A stretch of DNA of 64,000 nucleotides from Sphingobium cyanobacteriorum (GCF_030580935.1 NZ_JAUQOM010000002.1:124001-188000); one strand, 5' to 3'. Counted from the stretch's first letter, positions 37,526-46,894 are shown. The notes: a model not told the origin generated them from the sequence alone. Numbers and translations: made by a program.

Positions 37526-38842
37526 CTATCGTTCCGTTACCAGCAGCTTGTCGATCTTGCGCCCGTCCATGTCGACGATTTCGAACCGGAACCCCTGATC
37601 GTCCACATAATCGCCCACTTCGGGCAGCCGCTTGAGCAGCCAGAGCGCATGGCCCGCGACGGTGGCGTAATCGCGATCCTCGGACAGGTCGATGCCGATC
37701 CGTTCGGCCAGTTGGTCGATCGGCATCTGCCCCGACACCAGCAGGCTGCCATCCTCGCGCTCCACCATGTCCGGCTCGTCATAGGCGTCGCGGTCGGACG
37801 CGAAATGGCCGGCGATGGCGGACAGCAGATCGGCCGGGGTCACGATCCCCTCGAAATGGCCATATTCGTCATGGACCATCACCATCGGCACGTCGGACCG
37901 GCGCAGCACTTCCAGCGCGTCCATCGCATCGACCTGATCGGGTACGACCTCCGCCCGGCGCATCAGCGATGCCAGGTTCAGCGGCTCGCGCCGGAACAGC
38001 GCGGTCATGATGTCGCGCGCCTGGACGATGCCGATAATGTCCTCCACCGACCCGCGCCCCACCGGCAGGCGGGTGTGCGGCGTGTCGAGCAGGCGGGCGC
38101 GAATCGTTTCTTCATCCGCGCCGATATCGATCCAGTCGACATCCATGCGCTGCGTCATCACTTCGCGCACCGGCCGGTCGGCCAGCCGCACCACGCCCGA
38201 AATGATCGCCCGCTCGCTTTCCTCGATCACGCCCGACTTGCTCGCCTCCGCGACGATCAGGTGCAGTTCCTCGGCGGTGACATGGCTTTCCGATTCGCGG
38301 GCCAGGCCCAGCGCCTTGAAGATCAACATGCTCGACGTGTCGAGCAGCCAGCCGATCGGCGCGGTGAAGCGGGCCAGCCACAGCATCGGCGTGGCCATCA
38401 CCACCGCGATCGGTTCGGGCTTGCGCAGCGCGAACTGCTTGGGGACCAGTTCGCCCACGATCAGCGAGGCATAGGTGGTCAGGCCGATGACCAGTGCGAA
38501 ACCCAGATTTTCCGCCGTATTCGCGCTCAGGCCAAATCCTTGCAGCCGCTCGCCCACCGGCCCGCCCAGGCTGGACCCGGAATAGGCGCCCGACACGATG
38601 CCGATCAGGGTGATGCCGATCTGCACCGTCGACAGGAACTTGCCGGGGTCGGCCGCCAGCGCCAGCGCGGTGCGCGCGCCCTTGCGCCCGGCCTTCTCCA
38701 TCGCTTGGAGCCGTGGCCGGCGCGCGGACACGATCGCCAGTTCGGACATGGCGAACACGCCGTTCAGGGCGACAAGCGCCAGAATGATGACGAGATCGAC
38801 CCAGGGAAAGGGCGTCGGCGTGTGGGGAGGGATCGTGGCCAT
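37526..38842 (-). CDS. CNNM/CorC-type (HlyC/CorC family) transporter
   Basis: 438 residues: four N-terminal transmembrane helices of the DUF21/CNNM domain (LVALNGVFAMSELAIVSARRPRL), two CBS domains (about 210-330, starting with VMTQRMDVDWID and including GRGSVEDIIGIVQARD), and a C-terminal CorC_HlyC domain. Related proteins move Mg2+ or Na+, or act in metal resistance. Convergent with ppx, with 9 bp between stops, and divergent from ompA. Confidence 0.9.
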   Translation of the reverse strand: MATIPPHTPTPFPWVDLVIILALVALNGVFAMSELAIVSARRPRLQAMEKAGRKGARTALALAADPGKFLSTVQIGITLIGIVSGAYSGSSLGGPVGERLQGFGLSANTAENLGFALVIGLTTYASLIVGELVPKQFALRKPEPIAVVMATPMLWLARFTAPIGWLLDTSSMLIFKALGLARESESHVTAEELHLIVAEASKSGVIEESERAIISGVVRLADRPVREVMTQRMDVDWIDIGADEETIRARLLDTPHTRLPVGRGSVEDIIGIVQARDIMTALFRREPLNLASLMRRAEVVPDQVDAMDALEVLRRSDVPMVMVHDEYGHFEGIVTPADLLSAIAGHFASDRDAYDEPDMVEREDGSLLVSGQMPIDQLAERIGIDLSEDRDYATVAGHALWLLKRLPEVGDYVDDQGFRFEIVDMDGRKIDKLLVTER

Positions 38843-38993
38843 GGTGGTCGGTTCAACGCTATAACGGCAAATCTTTCATTTTCACAACACTGCCATCAGC
38901 AAGAGTTCAGTTCGCATGTGGAACAAAGCCATGGCCTGGCCATTAATGCGGGCAGCCGTCTCTTACGGGCGCACAAGACAAGGGAACAGGATA

Positions 38994-39674
38994 ATGAGGA
39001 TTTCTCATCGCATCATCGGGGCGGCCAGCCTCGCCGCCATGCTCGCCACCACCGCCTGCACCACCGATCCGACCACGGGGGATCGGCGCGTGTCCAAGGC
39101 AGCGATCGGTGGCATCGGCGGCGCATTGGGCGGCTATCTGCTGGGCGACCTGGTCGGTGGCCGGCGCGACCGCACCGAAAAGATTCTGGGCGCGGGCATC
39201 GGCGCGGTCGCGGGCGCGGGCATCGGCGCCTATATGGACGCGCAGGAACGCAAGCTGCGCGAACAGACCGCCGGCACCGGCGTCGACGTGATTCGCGACG
39301 GCGACAATCTGCTGCTGCGGATGCCGTCGGGCATCACCTTTGCGACCGACAGTTCGGTGGTGCAGCCGCAATTCCAGCCGACCCTCAACGATGTCGGCGC
39401 GATTCTGGCGCAATATCCCAAAACCTATATCGACGTGCTGGGCCATACCGACAGCGACGGGGCGGACGCCTACAACCAGGCGCTGTCGGAACGCCGCGCC
39501 CGCTCGGTCGCCGATTATCTGGTGAGCCGGGGCGTCCAGTCCGCCCGCATCGCCACGCGCGGCTATGGCGAAACCCAGCCGATCGCCTCCAACGCCACGG
39601 CGGAGGGCAAGGCGTCCAACCGCCGCGTCGAAATCAAGATCGCCCCGGTGACGGAAGGCGACATGCGCGGCTGA
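38994..39674 (+). CDS. OmpA-family outer-membrane lipoprotein (YiaD-like)
   Basis: 226 residues. A lipoprotein signal with TTAC (Cys near residue 20) is followed by a Gly-rich glycine-zipper region (IGGIGGALGGYLLGD, GAGIGAVAGAGIGAY) and a C-terminal OmpA peptidoglycan-binding domain: FATDSSVVQPQF, DVLGHTDSDGADAYNQALSERRA and RVEIKI. It links the outer membrane to peptidoglycan. The ATG at 38994 is preceded by AGGGAACAGG; upstream ATGs do not give a signal peptide. Confidence 0.92.
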   Translation: MRISHRIIGAASLAAMLATTACTTDPTTGDRRVSKAAIGGIGGALGGYLLGDLVGGRRDRTEKILGAGIGAVAGAGIGAYMDAQERKLREQTAGTGVDVIRDGDNLLLRMPSGITFATDSSVVQPQFQPTLNDVGAILAQYPKTYIDVLGHTDSDGADAYNQALSERRARSVADYLVSRGVQSARIATRGYGETQPIASNATAEGKASNRRVEIKIAPVTEGDMRG

Positions 39675-39680
39675 CATCAA

Positions 39681-39702
39681 CCCTCCCCTGAAAGGGGGAG
39701 GG
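39681..39702 (+). terminator. Hairpin after the OmpA-type gene
   Basis: CCCTCCCC/GGGGAGGG stem starting 7 bp after the stop. There is no T-run, so it is a terminator candidate or a dispersed G/C palindrome. Confidence 0.4.
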
Positions 39703-39776
39703 GGATCGGCGGAGCCGGTGGAGATGTGTCCCCCTGTCAATGGGGCGACACCCCTCCGTCCGGCGAACGCCTGCCA

Positions 39777-39795
39777 CCGCCCCTGCCAGGGGCGG
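39777..39795. repeat. Short perfect palindrome near the marC stop
   Basis: CCGCCCCTG-C-CAGGGGCGG, 9-bp arms, 11 bp from the end of marC. It may help end transcription from either side. Confidence 0.4.
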
Positions 39796-39805
39796 AATGC
39801 GCATC

Positions 39806-40426
39806 TCAAAAACTCGCCTTGATCCCGTCGATCACGAACTGCGCCGCCAGCGCGGCGAGCAGCACGCCCAGCAGGCGCGTGATCACCGCCTCGATCTTGC
39901 GCCCCAGCAGCGCCATCAGCGGCCCGGCGGCGATCAGCGCCCCCAGCATCAGCACCAGCGTCAGCATCACCGCGCCCAGCACGACGCCGCGTTCCGCCAC
40001 GCCGTTGGCGCGCGACATCAGCAGCATGACCGTGGCGATCGATCCCGGCCCGGCGATCATCGGCATCGCCATCGGGAAAACCGACACATCCTCGACATGC
40101 GGTTCTTCGGTGCTCAGCTTGTTGGCCCGGTCCTCGCGCCGCTGGGTGCGCTTTTCGAACACCATGTCCATCGCGATCATGAACAGCATGATGCCGCCGG
40201 CGATGCGGAAACTGTCCAGCGCGATGCCCAGCACGCCCAGCAACTGCTTGCCCCACAGCGCGAACACCAGCAGGATCGCGGTCGCGATGCCGACCGCGCG
40301 GATCGCCATCGCCCGGCGCTGGGCGGCACTCGCGCCATTGGTCAGGCTGGCATAGATGGGCGCGCAGCCCGGCGGGTCGATCACCACGAACAGGGTGACG
40401 AAGGCGGACAGGAACAGGGCGATCAT
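39806..40426 (-). CDS. MarC-family integral membrane protein
   Basis: 206 residues with six predicted transmembrane helices and the family features VVIDPPGCAPIYASLT near the N-terminus, FRIAGGIMLFMIAMDM and MAMPMIAGPGSIATVMLL. Despite the name, a role in multiple antibiotic resistance is not established and the function is open. It is the last gene of a tightly overlapping five-gene operon (4-bp overlap with the preceding gene). Confidence 0.9.
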   Translation of the reverse strand: MIALFLSAFVTLFVVIDPPGCAPIYASLTNGASAAQRRAMAIRAVGIATAILLVFALWGKQLLGVLGIALDSFRIAGGIMLFMIAMDMVFEKRTQRREDRANKLSTEEPHVEDVSVFPMAMPMIAGPGSIATVMLLMSRANGVAERGVVLGAVMLTLVLMLGALIAAGPLMALLGRKIEAVITRLLGVLLAALAAQFVIDGIKASF

Positions 40427-41061
40427 GATCCGGCCTCCACTCTGTCGTCGATCACGGTTTCATAGGCGGCGCCGGTCCACATCTTCACGGTGACATGGCG
40501 GCTGTTGTCGGCGGCGACATCGGCGGTCCAGACCAGGCTGTCGTCCGGGGGCGGGGCCACGCCCCTGGCCGGCGGGCCGTCAGGACGCGGCGCGCCCTTG
40601 CAGGTCGCGACCTTGCCGGTCAGGAATTCCGGCACGGCCCGCGGCGCGCTCAGCCTGTCGCCATGGTCGAGTATCCATTGCCAGCCGCCTTTTTTGTCGC
40701 GCCGCCAGATCGTCGTGAAATAGCCGACCGACCCGTCCGGTCGCGTCCAGTTGCCGGTGCTGGCGGCCAGATCGCCGCCACAGGCGACATAGACGATCGC
40801 GGGCGACCAGCGCACCGACGCGGGCGGATCGGCCCGTTTCTTCAGCCAGTCCTGCGCCAGCACCCGCTGCGGCACGAACATCACCGCGTCGGGCGCGGCG
40901 GTCGCGCGAAAGGCGGTCCATTGCCCCTTGTCCTGCGCCAGCCGGTTGAAGGCGATCTCGGCGGCGATGACGCTGCTGGGATCGGGCTGGAAACGCAGCG
41001 GCGCCTTCGCGGCGACCAGCGCCGCCGCGCCCGCGATCAGCAGCGTCCAGCGCGCCTTCAC
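40423..41061 (-). CDS. Exported SnoaL/DUF4440-like protein
   Basis: 212 residues with an N-terminal hydrophobic segment ([12 protein letters not shown]) and an alpha+beta barrel-like body: [20 protein letters not shown], then strand-rich [22 protein letters not shown], as in NTF2/SnoaL-type DUF4440 proteins. A Pro-rich linker and a C-terminal strand region follow. The GTG start at 41061 overlaps the folD stop in GTGA. The longer frame upstream is antisense to folD. The ligand is unknown. Confidence 0.75.
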   Translation of the reverse strand: MKARWTLLIAGAAALVAAKAPLRFQPDPSSVIAAEIAFNRLAQDKGQWTAFRATAAPDAVMFVPQRVLAQDWLKKRADPPASVRWSPAIVYVACGGDLAASTGNWTRPDGSVGYFTTIWRRDKKGGWQWILDHGDRLSAPRAVPEFLTGKVATCKGAPRPDGPPARGVAPPPDDSLVWTADVAADNSRHVTVKMWTGAAYETVIDDRVEAGS

Positions 41062-41954
41062 AGCCCTTCCGGCTTCGCGAGCCCCGCGCGGGCATGGGCC
41101 GCGACCAGCGTGTTGCGCAGCAGCACCGCGATCGTCATCGGTCCCACGCCGCCGGGCACCGGCGTGATCGCGCGGACATGGGCCAGCGCTTCGGCGGTGG
41201 CGACATCGCCGACGATGCGGCTCTTGCCCTCTTCCTCGATATCCGCGACGCGGTTGATGCCCACGTCGATCACGGTCGCGCCCGGCTTGATCCATTCGCC
41301 CCGCACCATTTCGGGCCGGCCGACGGCGGCGACGACGATATCGGCGCGGTGGACGACGCTGGCCAGGTCGTGGGTGCGGCTGTGCGCGATCGTGACGGTG
41401 CAGCTTTCGGCCAGCAACAGTGCCGCCATCGGCTTGCCCACGATGTTGGATCGGCCGATGACCACCGCCTCCAGGCCCGACAGGTCGCCCAGCTCATCCT
41501 TCAGCAACATGATGCAGCCCATCGGCGTGCAGGGCACCAGCGCTTCCTGCCCGGTGGCCAGGCGCCCGGCATTGACGACATGGAATCCGTCGACATCCTT
41601 GGCCGGGTCGATCGCGCCGATCACGGCGGCCTCGTCAATATGCCTGGGCAGCGGCAACTGGACCAGGATGCCGTCGACCCGTTCGTCCTGGTTCAGTTCC
41701 TCGATCAGGTCGAGCAGGTCGTCCTCGCCGATGCTGTCGGGGCGCTTGAATTCGAAACTCTCCATGCCGGCCGCCACCGTCATCTTGCCCTTGGACCGGA
41801 CATAGACGCTGCTGGCCGGGTCCTCGCCCACCAGCACCACCGCCAGTCCCGGCTTGCGCCCGGTCGCCTGGACGAAGCCGGCGACGCCATTGGCCACCTT
41901 GTCGCGCAGCCCCGCCGCGAACGCCTTGCCGTCGATGAGCTTGCCGATGGTCAT
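41058..41954 (-). CDS. folD: Bifunctional methylenetetrahydrofolate dehydrogenase/cyclohydrolase
   Basis: 298-residue enzyme interconverting 5,10-methylene-THF, methenyl-THF and 10-formyl-THF, the formyl donor used by PurN in this window. Signatures: [14 protein letters not shown] with the catalytic Lys, [13 protein letters not shown], the Rossmann loop [18 protein letters not shown] and the terminal [16 protein letters not shown]. The start at 41954 overlaps the DUF167 stop by 4 bp. Confidence 0.97.
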   Translation of the reverse strand: MTIGKLIDGKAFAAGLRDKVANGVAGFVQATGRKPGLAVVLVGEDPASSVYVRSKGKMTVAAGMESFEFKRPDSIGEDDLLDLIEELNQDERVDGILVQLPLPRHIDEAAVIGAIDPAKDVDGFHVVNAGRLATGQEALVPCTPMGCIMLLKDELGDLSGLEAVVIGRSNIVGKPMAALLLAESCTVTIAHSRTHDLASVVHRADIVVAAVGRPEMVRGEWIKPGATVIDVGINRVADIEEEGKSRIVGDVATAEALAHVRAITPVPGGVGPMTIAVLLRNTLVAAHARAGLAKPEGL

Positions 41955-42292
41955 GTCAATTCTACCCATGTTTCGATGAGGGCGACGAGGCGCGCGCATG
42001 CGTCGCCACCCCCGCCGGTGATGCGCAACCGCTTTAGCCGGTTGGTGTCGCCCGATTCCAGCAAAATCGCGCTCCTGGGCCAATCCAGCCGTTTCGCCAG
42101 CAGGGCGATGAGGGCGCTGTTGGCCTTGCCCTTTTCCGGCACGGCGCGGACGCGCGCGGACAGCCAGCGCGCGCCCTGCGCGTCGGTCCAGCCGCCGCCA
42201 ATGGCCTCCTTCGCCGATCCGGGGGTCAGCCGGACGCACAGCAGCAGGTCGTTGCCGGCCTGGCTCCAGGCAGAGGGCAGGGCTGGGGTCAG
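41951..42292 (-). CDS. DUF167 (YggU-family) protein with a probable CTG start
   Basis: 113 residues: small alpha/beta YggU fold with the family core [38 protein letters not shown] and RLKRLRI. There is no ATG, GTG or TTG between the yggT stop and the conserved first strand. The only fitting initiator is CTG at 42292, in CTGA overlapping the yggT stop in the same way the other genes of this operon overlap by 4 bp. Function unknown; the YggT-DUF167 pairing is widespread. Confidence 0.82.
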   Translation of the reverse strand: MTPALPSAWSQAGNDLLLCVRLTPGSAKEAIGGGWTDAQGARWLSARVRAVPEKGKANSALIALLAKRLDWPRSAILLESGDTNRLKRLRITGGGGDACARLVALIETWVELT

Positions 42293-42603
42293 GCCGCCGC
42301 CCGCATCAGCGCCGCGAACAGGTTCTGGCGCACCGGCCCCTGCAGGATGATGACCGCCAGCAACACCACCATCGGCGACAGGTCGAGCATGCCGAGGTCC
42401 GGCAGGATCTTGCGCACCGGGCGGTAGAGCGGCTCGGTCATCCGGTCGAGCGCATAGAGGCCGTTGCGGACATATTCGTTGGACGTGTTGATCACGTTGA
42501 ACGCGATCAGCCAGCTCAGCACCGCCTGGACGATGATGATCCACCAGACCGCTTCCAGCACGATATAGATGATGCCGTTCAGGGCGTTGAGTAGTTCCAA
42601 CAA
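42289..42603 (-). CDS. YggT-family membrane protein
   Basis: 104 residues with two hydrophobic helices (about 9-33 and 72-92) and the family loop [33 protein letters not shown]. YggT proteins are linked to membrane or cell-division and osmotic phenotypes in other bacteria, but the mechanism is unclear. First gene of the yggT-DUF167-folD-DUF4440-like-marC operon. Confidence 0.92.
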   Translation of the reverse strand: MLELLNALNGIIYIVLEAVWWIIIVQAVLSWLIAFNVINTSNEYVRNGLYALDRMTEPLYRPVRKILPDLGMLDLSPMVVLLAVIILQGPVRQNLFAALMRAAA

Positions 42604-42760
42604 GCTACCGGCCTTCCATGCTGCGCTGCCGCGAATGTGATGGCATATCTAGCGGGGGAGGCACCCGGCCACAAGCATCCGGCGCAGCCTTATTGCACCA
42701 TCGCGCAAATGGTTGGGCGGCCAGGTCCATGGCGACATCGCCTTGCCGCTGACGGTCCGG

Positions 42761-43083
42761 TCAGGCGAGAATCTGGATGCCGTGCTTTTCAACGATCGAC
42801 AGGAGCTTGAGCGTCCCCCGCTCGGCTTCTTGGCCCCGCTTTCCCATTTTTCCACTGTGCTTTCGCTGGTCTTGAGGTGGCGGGCGAACACAGGCTGACT
42901 CACCTTGTTGTGCTCGCGCAGCCGCTTGATTGCGTCGGGTGCGATCACAGGTGGCTTGGTCAGGCAGGCTTCATCGACATGGCGCATCATGGCCTTGTCG
43001 ATGAAGCCGACGCGATACATGCCAGCGGCGGCACCATGGATCGCGTCGAAAGCGTCACTCTTGAATTTCGTTTGCGCGGTCAT
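42761..43083 (-). pseudogene. Frameshifted NadS/HigA-type antitoxin (helix-turn-helix)
   Basis: The first part reads MTAQTKFKSDAFDAIHGAA..., then a Cro/C1 helix-turn-helix (IKRLREHNKVSQPVFARHLKTSESTVEKWE) and SGAKKPSG, all typical of NadS-like antitoxins. At the G5 run near 42805-42813 the frame is lost. Adding one G restores TLKLLSIVEKHGIQILA and a stop at 42761, the family's usual ending, for 107 residues. The uncorrected frame runs on to 42649 as nonsense. A short overlapping frame upstream (ends at 43080, ATGA overlap) may be the last codons of a lost toxin. No complete toxin gene is present. Confidence 0.72.
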
Positions 43084-43141
43084 GTGCCTATCTCCATTAT
43101 CGCGCGTGCCTCCAGTTCCCGCGCGATCTGATGGCCCGCCC

Positions 43142-44047
43142 TTATTTCCGCACCAATGTACCCGCACCGCGATCGGTGAAGATTTCCAGCAGCATCGCGT
43201 GCGGCACCCGGCCGTCCAGGATGACGGCGGCGTCCACGCCGCCCTCGACCGCGCGAACGCAGGTTTCCAGCTTGGGGATCATGCCGCCGCTGATCGTGCC
43301 GTCCGCTTCCAGCCCGTGGATGGCGGCGGGGTCGAGGTCGGTCAGCAACTGGCCCTGCTTGTCGAGCACGCCCGCCACGTCGGTCAGCAGGAAGAAGCGC
43401 GCGGCCTTCAGTTCCGCCGCGATCGCGCCGGCCATCGTGTCGGCATTGACATTATAGGTATGGCCGTCCGTGCCGATGCCCACCGGGGCGACGACCGGGA
43501 TGATGCCGTCCTGCGCCAGCGTGTCCAGGATGCGGCGATCGACCGACACCGGATCGCCGACGAAGCCCAGGTCGACATTGCGCTCGATCCCCGAATTGGG
43601 GTCCGCCTCGCGCTTGCCCAGCACCTTTTCGCACAGGACCAGGCCCCCGTCCTTGCCCGAAATGCCGACCGCCCGGCCGCCCGCGCCCGCGATCCAGCCG
43701 ACGATTTCCTTGTTGATCGATCCGGCCAGCACCATTTCGGCGATCTTGGCGGTTTCCGCGTCGGTGACGCGCAGGCCGCCGACGAACTGCGATTCGACGC
43801 CCAGCTTCTTGAGCATCGCGCCGATCTGCGGCCCGCCGCCATGGACGACGACGACATTGATGCCCACCGCCTTCATCAGCACGACATCCTCGGCGAAATC
43901 GCGCGCCGCTTCGGGGTCGCCCATGGCGTGGCCGCCATATTTGACCACGAAGGTCTTGCCCGCATAGCGCTGCATGTAGGGCAGGGCCTCGACCAGGGTT
44001 TCGGCCTTCGCGAGGAGCGCGGGTTCAGGTGCGTGCTTGCTGTTCAT
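43142..44047 (-). CDS. argB: Acetylglutamate kinase
   Basis: 301 residues, amino-acid-kinase fold. It phosphorylates N-acetylglutamate, the second step of arginine synthesis. [11 protein letters not shown] binds phosphates, [12 protein letters not shown] the substrate, and [17 protein letters not shown] and [10 protein letters not shown] complete the site. Start ATG 44047 matches the family's N-terminal helix ([21 protein letters not shown]). ATGs at 44059 and 44089 are possible but less likely. argH is at 53.9 kb. Confidence 0.95.
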   Translation of the reverse strand: MNSKHAPEPALLAKAETLVEALPYMQRYAGKTFVVKYGGHAMGDPEAARDFAEDVVLMKAVGINVVVVHGGGPQIGAMLKKLGVESQFVGGLRVTDAETAKIAEMVLAGSINKEIVGWIAGAGGRAVGISGKDGGLVLCEKVLGKREADPNSGIERNVDLGFVGDPVSVDRRILDTLAQDGIIPVVAPVGIGTDGHTYNVNADTMAGAIAAELKAARFFLLTDVAGVLDKQGQLLTDLDPAAIHGLEADGTISGGMIPKLETCVRAVEGGVDAAVILDGRVPHAMLLEIFTDRGAGTLVRK

Positions 44048-44145
44048 GCGCGCGCGCATAAGGCCAAAGGGTGGGCCGGGCAAGGTCATGCTGCATCTGC
44101 GGGCGCGCGCATGCGCCGGAAAAGGAACGGGACGGACGATTTCTG

Positions 44146-44187
44146 GCGGGCTATTCCATTAGTTAGCTAACTAATGGAATAGCCCGC
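44146..44187. repeat. Perfect 42-bp palindrome
   Basis: GCGGGCTATTCCATTAGTTAG is followed directly by its exact reverse complement, with no central spacer. The centre ATTAGTTAGCTAACTAAT resembles a TetR-type operator. It lies 99 bp upstream of argB and 67 bp after the transporter gene, both on the minus strand. There is no T-run on either side. Confidence 0.85.
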
Positions 44188-44254
44188 AAAGCGTTTCAGT
44201 TGTTCCACTCGCTGTCAACTTTGCCGGCGCGGATGGGCGGCGCGGGCCGGGCCG

Positions 44255-44926
44255 TCAGCGGTCCAGCCGCCGGCCCAGCGCCACCAGCAGATAGATGACC
44301 GGCGGCACCAGAATCGCCGACAACAGCACCTTGGCCAGCATCTGCCCCAACAGCAGCTCGCCGATCGGGAACACCCCGTAAAAGGCGATCGTCACGAACA
44401 GCAGCGTGTCGACAATCTGCGACAGGATGCTGGCGGTCGCGGCGCGCAGCCACAGCAGGCGGCCGCCCTCCCGCCCTTTCAGCGCGGCGAACAGGGTGAC
44501 GTTCAATGTCTGCGAAATGCCATAGGCGATGATCCCGCCCGCCCAGATGCGGGGCGTTCCCCCCATCATCATGGCAAAGGCTTCGGCGCGCCTGGGGTCC
44601 ATGTCACCGGCGGGCGGCGCGGCGAGCACGACGACCGACAGCGCGATGGAGGCGATCAGCGGCAGGAAGCCGATTCGCACCAGCCGGGTCGCGACGCCGC
44701 CGCCGTGCAGTTCGGCGACCGCGCTGCTGATCGTGACGAGCAGCAGGAAGGCGAAGATGCCCGCCTCCACCGCCAGCGGTCCCAGCCCCACCATCGGCCC
44801 GATCGCGGACAAGGGGCCAAGCGCGACCTGCTTGTTTCCCAGCACCCCGGCGATGCAGACCATGCCGCCATAGAAGATCGAAAAGGTGAAGAGCGAAGGG
44901 CTGATGGGCGCGCGGCTGCTGGTCAT
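44255..44926 (-). CDS. Queuosine-precursor transporter (YhhQ/VUT family)
   Basis: 223 residues, six hydrophobic helices. It matches the YhhQ/DUF165 family, which imports preQ0/preQ1 in E. coli: SNKQV-like GNKQVAL near the first helix, a central YGISQTLNVTLFAALK and the signature LRAATASILSQIVDTLLFVTIAFYGV. This fits with queF at 24.9 kb. Start ATG 44926. A spacer of about 290 bp without genes separates it from the cytochrome gene. Confidence 0.9.
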   Translation of the reverse strand: MTSSRAPISPSLFTFSIFYGGMVCIAGVLGNKQVALGPLSAIGPMVGLGPLAVEAGIFAFLLLVTISSAVAELHGGGVATRLVRIGFLPLIASIALSVVVLAAPPAGDMDPRRAEAFAMMMGGTPRIWAGGIIAYGISQTLNVTLFAALKGREGGRLLWLRAATASILSQIVDTLLFVTIAFYGVFPIGELLLGQMLAKVLLSAILVPPVIYLLVALGRRLDR

Positions 44927-45218
44927 GGCCAGCCCTTATCGGGAATCATGGAATGGGGAAAGATCAAGCTGGCTCCGCGCCCGCGCGCCCGATCGGGTCC
45001 GGCCTTCGCCGGGGCGGCGCATCCCCTGGTCGCGACCGGCACGCCATCCCGCCGCCCTCGCGCGCCCGGAAGCGCGGGCGACAAAGCCGGCGGCCATGGC
45101 GTCGCGCTCATGGGCGCGGCTGCGGTCATGCTAATGCAGCAAGGCCCGGTCGTCGGGCGCGGCAAGCCAGCGCCGCGCCCGTCAGATCGGCGATTGCGGC
45201 CTGTTTGCCGCGCCCGCC

Positions 45219-45842
45219 TTACTCGCTGGCGTTGGCGGCGTTCGCGGCCGGGGCTTCTGCTGCATTGGCCGCATTGCCCGCTTCGGCGGCATTGGCGCCT
45301 TCGGCCGCCGGGGCGGCATCGGCGGCGGGCAGCGGCAGGTTGGCCCCCTGCGTGTTCAGCCAGGCGATCAGGTTGGCGCGATCGACCGGATTGCCCAGGC
45401 CCGCGAAGGTCATCTTGGTGCCGGGCGCGAATTCACGCGGGCTTTTCAGCCAATGGTCGAGATTGTCGAAGCTCCATTCGCCGCCCTTGCTCTTGAGCGC
45501 GTCGGAGAAGGCGAATCCGCCCTTGCCCTGGCCGATCGGTTCGCCGACCGTGCCGTACAGATTGGGACCGATGCCGTTGGCGCCGCCCTGATTGACCGTA
45601 TGGCATGCGGCGCATTTGGCGAACACCTTCTCGCCCGCGGCAACGTCCGCGCTGGCCAGCAGGGTGTTGAGGCCGGGGCCGCTGTCGCCGCCTTCGCCCT
45701 CGGCTTCGACGCCTTCGATGGCATAACCCATTTTTTCGGGCCGTTCCGAATGATAATATTTGGAACTGACGATCCCACCACCCAGGGCGACGATGCCCGC
45801 AAACAAAGCCCAGCCCGCCATTGTATTGAAACGATCGCCCAT
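45219..45842 (-). CDS. Membrane-anchored c-type cytochrome
   Basis: 207 residues. An uncleaved N-terminal helix (MAGWALFAGIVALGGGIV) anchors a single cytochrome c domain: heme site CAACHT at about residue 81, GIGPNLYGTVGEPIG, and axial Met in TKMTFAGL. It resembles membrane-bound cytochrome c552/CycM, which carries electrons from bc1 to terminal oxidase in alphaproteobacteria. The C-terminal 40 residues are an Ala/Glu/Asn low-complexity repeat (AANAAEA type). Start ATG 45842. Confidence 0.9.
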   Translation of the reverse strand: MGDRFNTMAGWALFAGIVALGGGIVSSKYYHSERPEKMGYAIEGVEAEGEGGDSGPGLNTLLASADVAAGEKVFAKCAACHTVNQGGANGIGPNLYGTVGEPIGQGKGGFAFSDALKSKGGEWSFDNLDHWLKSPREFAPGTKMTFAGLGNPVDRANLIAWLNTQGANLPLPAADAAPAAEGANAAEAGNAANAAEAPAANAANASE

Positions 45843-46003
45843 CTCGCTTGACTTCCCTTGCTTTTTGCTATGGCGGCTGTCAGTCGCGCCCCCTCTTGTG
45901 GGCTGCCATAATCGGGGACACGCGGAGGCGCAAGCCAGCTTCAACCCGATTGCGCGCATATGCTTGCGTGTTTGGGGCTGAAACCTTAAGCGCGCCCATA
46001 TTC

Positions 46004-46894
46004 ATGGAAAATTATCCCACCCCCGCCCGCGTCATCGTCGCGGACCTCGCCGCCAGGGCCGCTGCCGATCCGGCGCGCGCCATCGCCTATCAGGGCGCGC
46101 CTGGCGCCAATTCGCACCTGGCCGCACTGGGCTATGCCCCCGATTGCGTGCCCTTGCCCTGTTTCGCGTTCGAGGATGCGATTGATGCGGTGCGCGGCGG
46201 TCAGGCGGCCCGTGCGATCATTCCGATTGAAAACAGCCTGCACGGGCGGGTGGCGGACATGCATTTCCTGCTGCCCGAATCGGGCCTGTCGGTGATCGAC
46301 GAATATTTCCTGCGCATCCGCCACTGCCTGATGGCGTCGGACGACAGCCCGGTGAAAAGCGCGATCAGCCATCCGCAGGCGCTGGGCCAGTGCCGCCATT
46401 ATCTGCGCGAACGCGGCATCCAGCCGGTCGCCTATGCCGATACGGCGGGCGCGGCGGCGCTGGTGGCGGAAAGGCGGACGCCGGGGGAGGGCGCGATCGC
46501 CCCCTATCTGGCGGCGGAGCTTTACGGCCTGCGCCTGGTGGCCGAGAATATCGAGGACAGCGACGATAATATGACGCGCTTCCTGGTGCTGGCGCGTGAA
46601 CCGAAAATGCCGGTCCCCCATGTCGGCCCGGTGATGACGACCTTCCTGTTCGAGGTGAAGAATGTCCCCGCCGCGCTCTACAAGGCGATGGGCGGTTTCG
46701 CGACCAACGGGGTCAACATGACCAAGCTGGAAAGCTACCAGCGCGGGGCGAGCTTTGCCGCGACCGAATTTTTCTGCGATATCGAAGGGATGCCGGGCGA
46801 CCCGGCGGTCGACCGGGCGCTTGCCGAACTGGAATTCCACACCAAATGGGTGCGGCAACTGGGCTGTTACCGCCAGGCGCGGCCGCGGACCTGA
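46004..46894 (+). CDS. pheA: Prephenate dehydratase
   Basis: 296-residue monofunctional PheA, converting prephenate to phenylpyruvate for phenylalanine. The catalytic PDT domain has AYQGAPGANSHLAA, IIPIENSLHGRVADMHFLL and [11 protein letters not shown]. An ACT regulatory domain follows, with FEVKNVPAALYKAMGGFATNGVNMTKLES, which senses phenylalanine in the family. The start is ATG 46004; upstream codons in frame lie in the divergent promoter region with the cytochrome gene. Confidence 0.95.
   Translation: MENYPTPARVIVADLAARAAADPARAIAYQGAPGANSHLAALGYAPDCVPLPCFAFEDAIDAVRGGQAARAIIPIENSLHGRVADMHFLLPESGLSVIDEYFLRIRHCLMASDDSPVKSAISHPQALGQCRHYLRERGIQPVAYADTAGAAALVAERRTPGEGAIAPYLAAELYGLRLVAENIEDSDDNMTRFLVLAREPKMPVPHVGPVMTTFLFEVKNVPAALYKAMGGFATNGVNMTKLESYQRGASFAATEFFCDIEGMPGDPAVDRALAELEFHTKWVRQLGCYRQARPRT

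Noticed and set aside
37649..39691. 680-codon plus-strand frame antisense to the CNNM-type gene
   Set aside because: Shadow frame. It also crosses the OmpA gene in another frame; no recognisable protein.
44927..45218. Possible small genes in the spacer between the queuosine-precursor transporter and the cytochrome gene
   Set aside because: Frames here are Arg/Pro/Ala-rich without start signals or similarity; it is treated as a non-coding GC-rich spacer.
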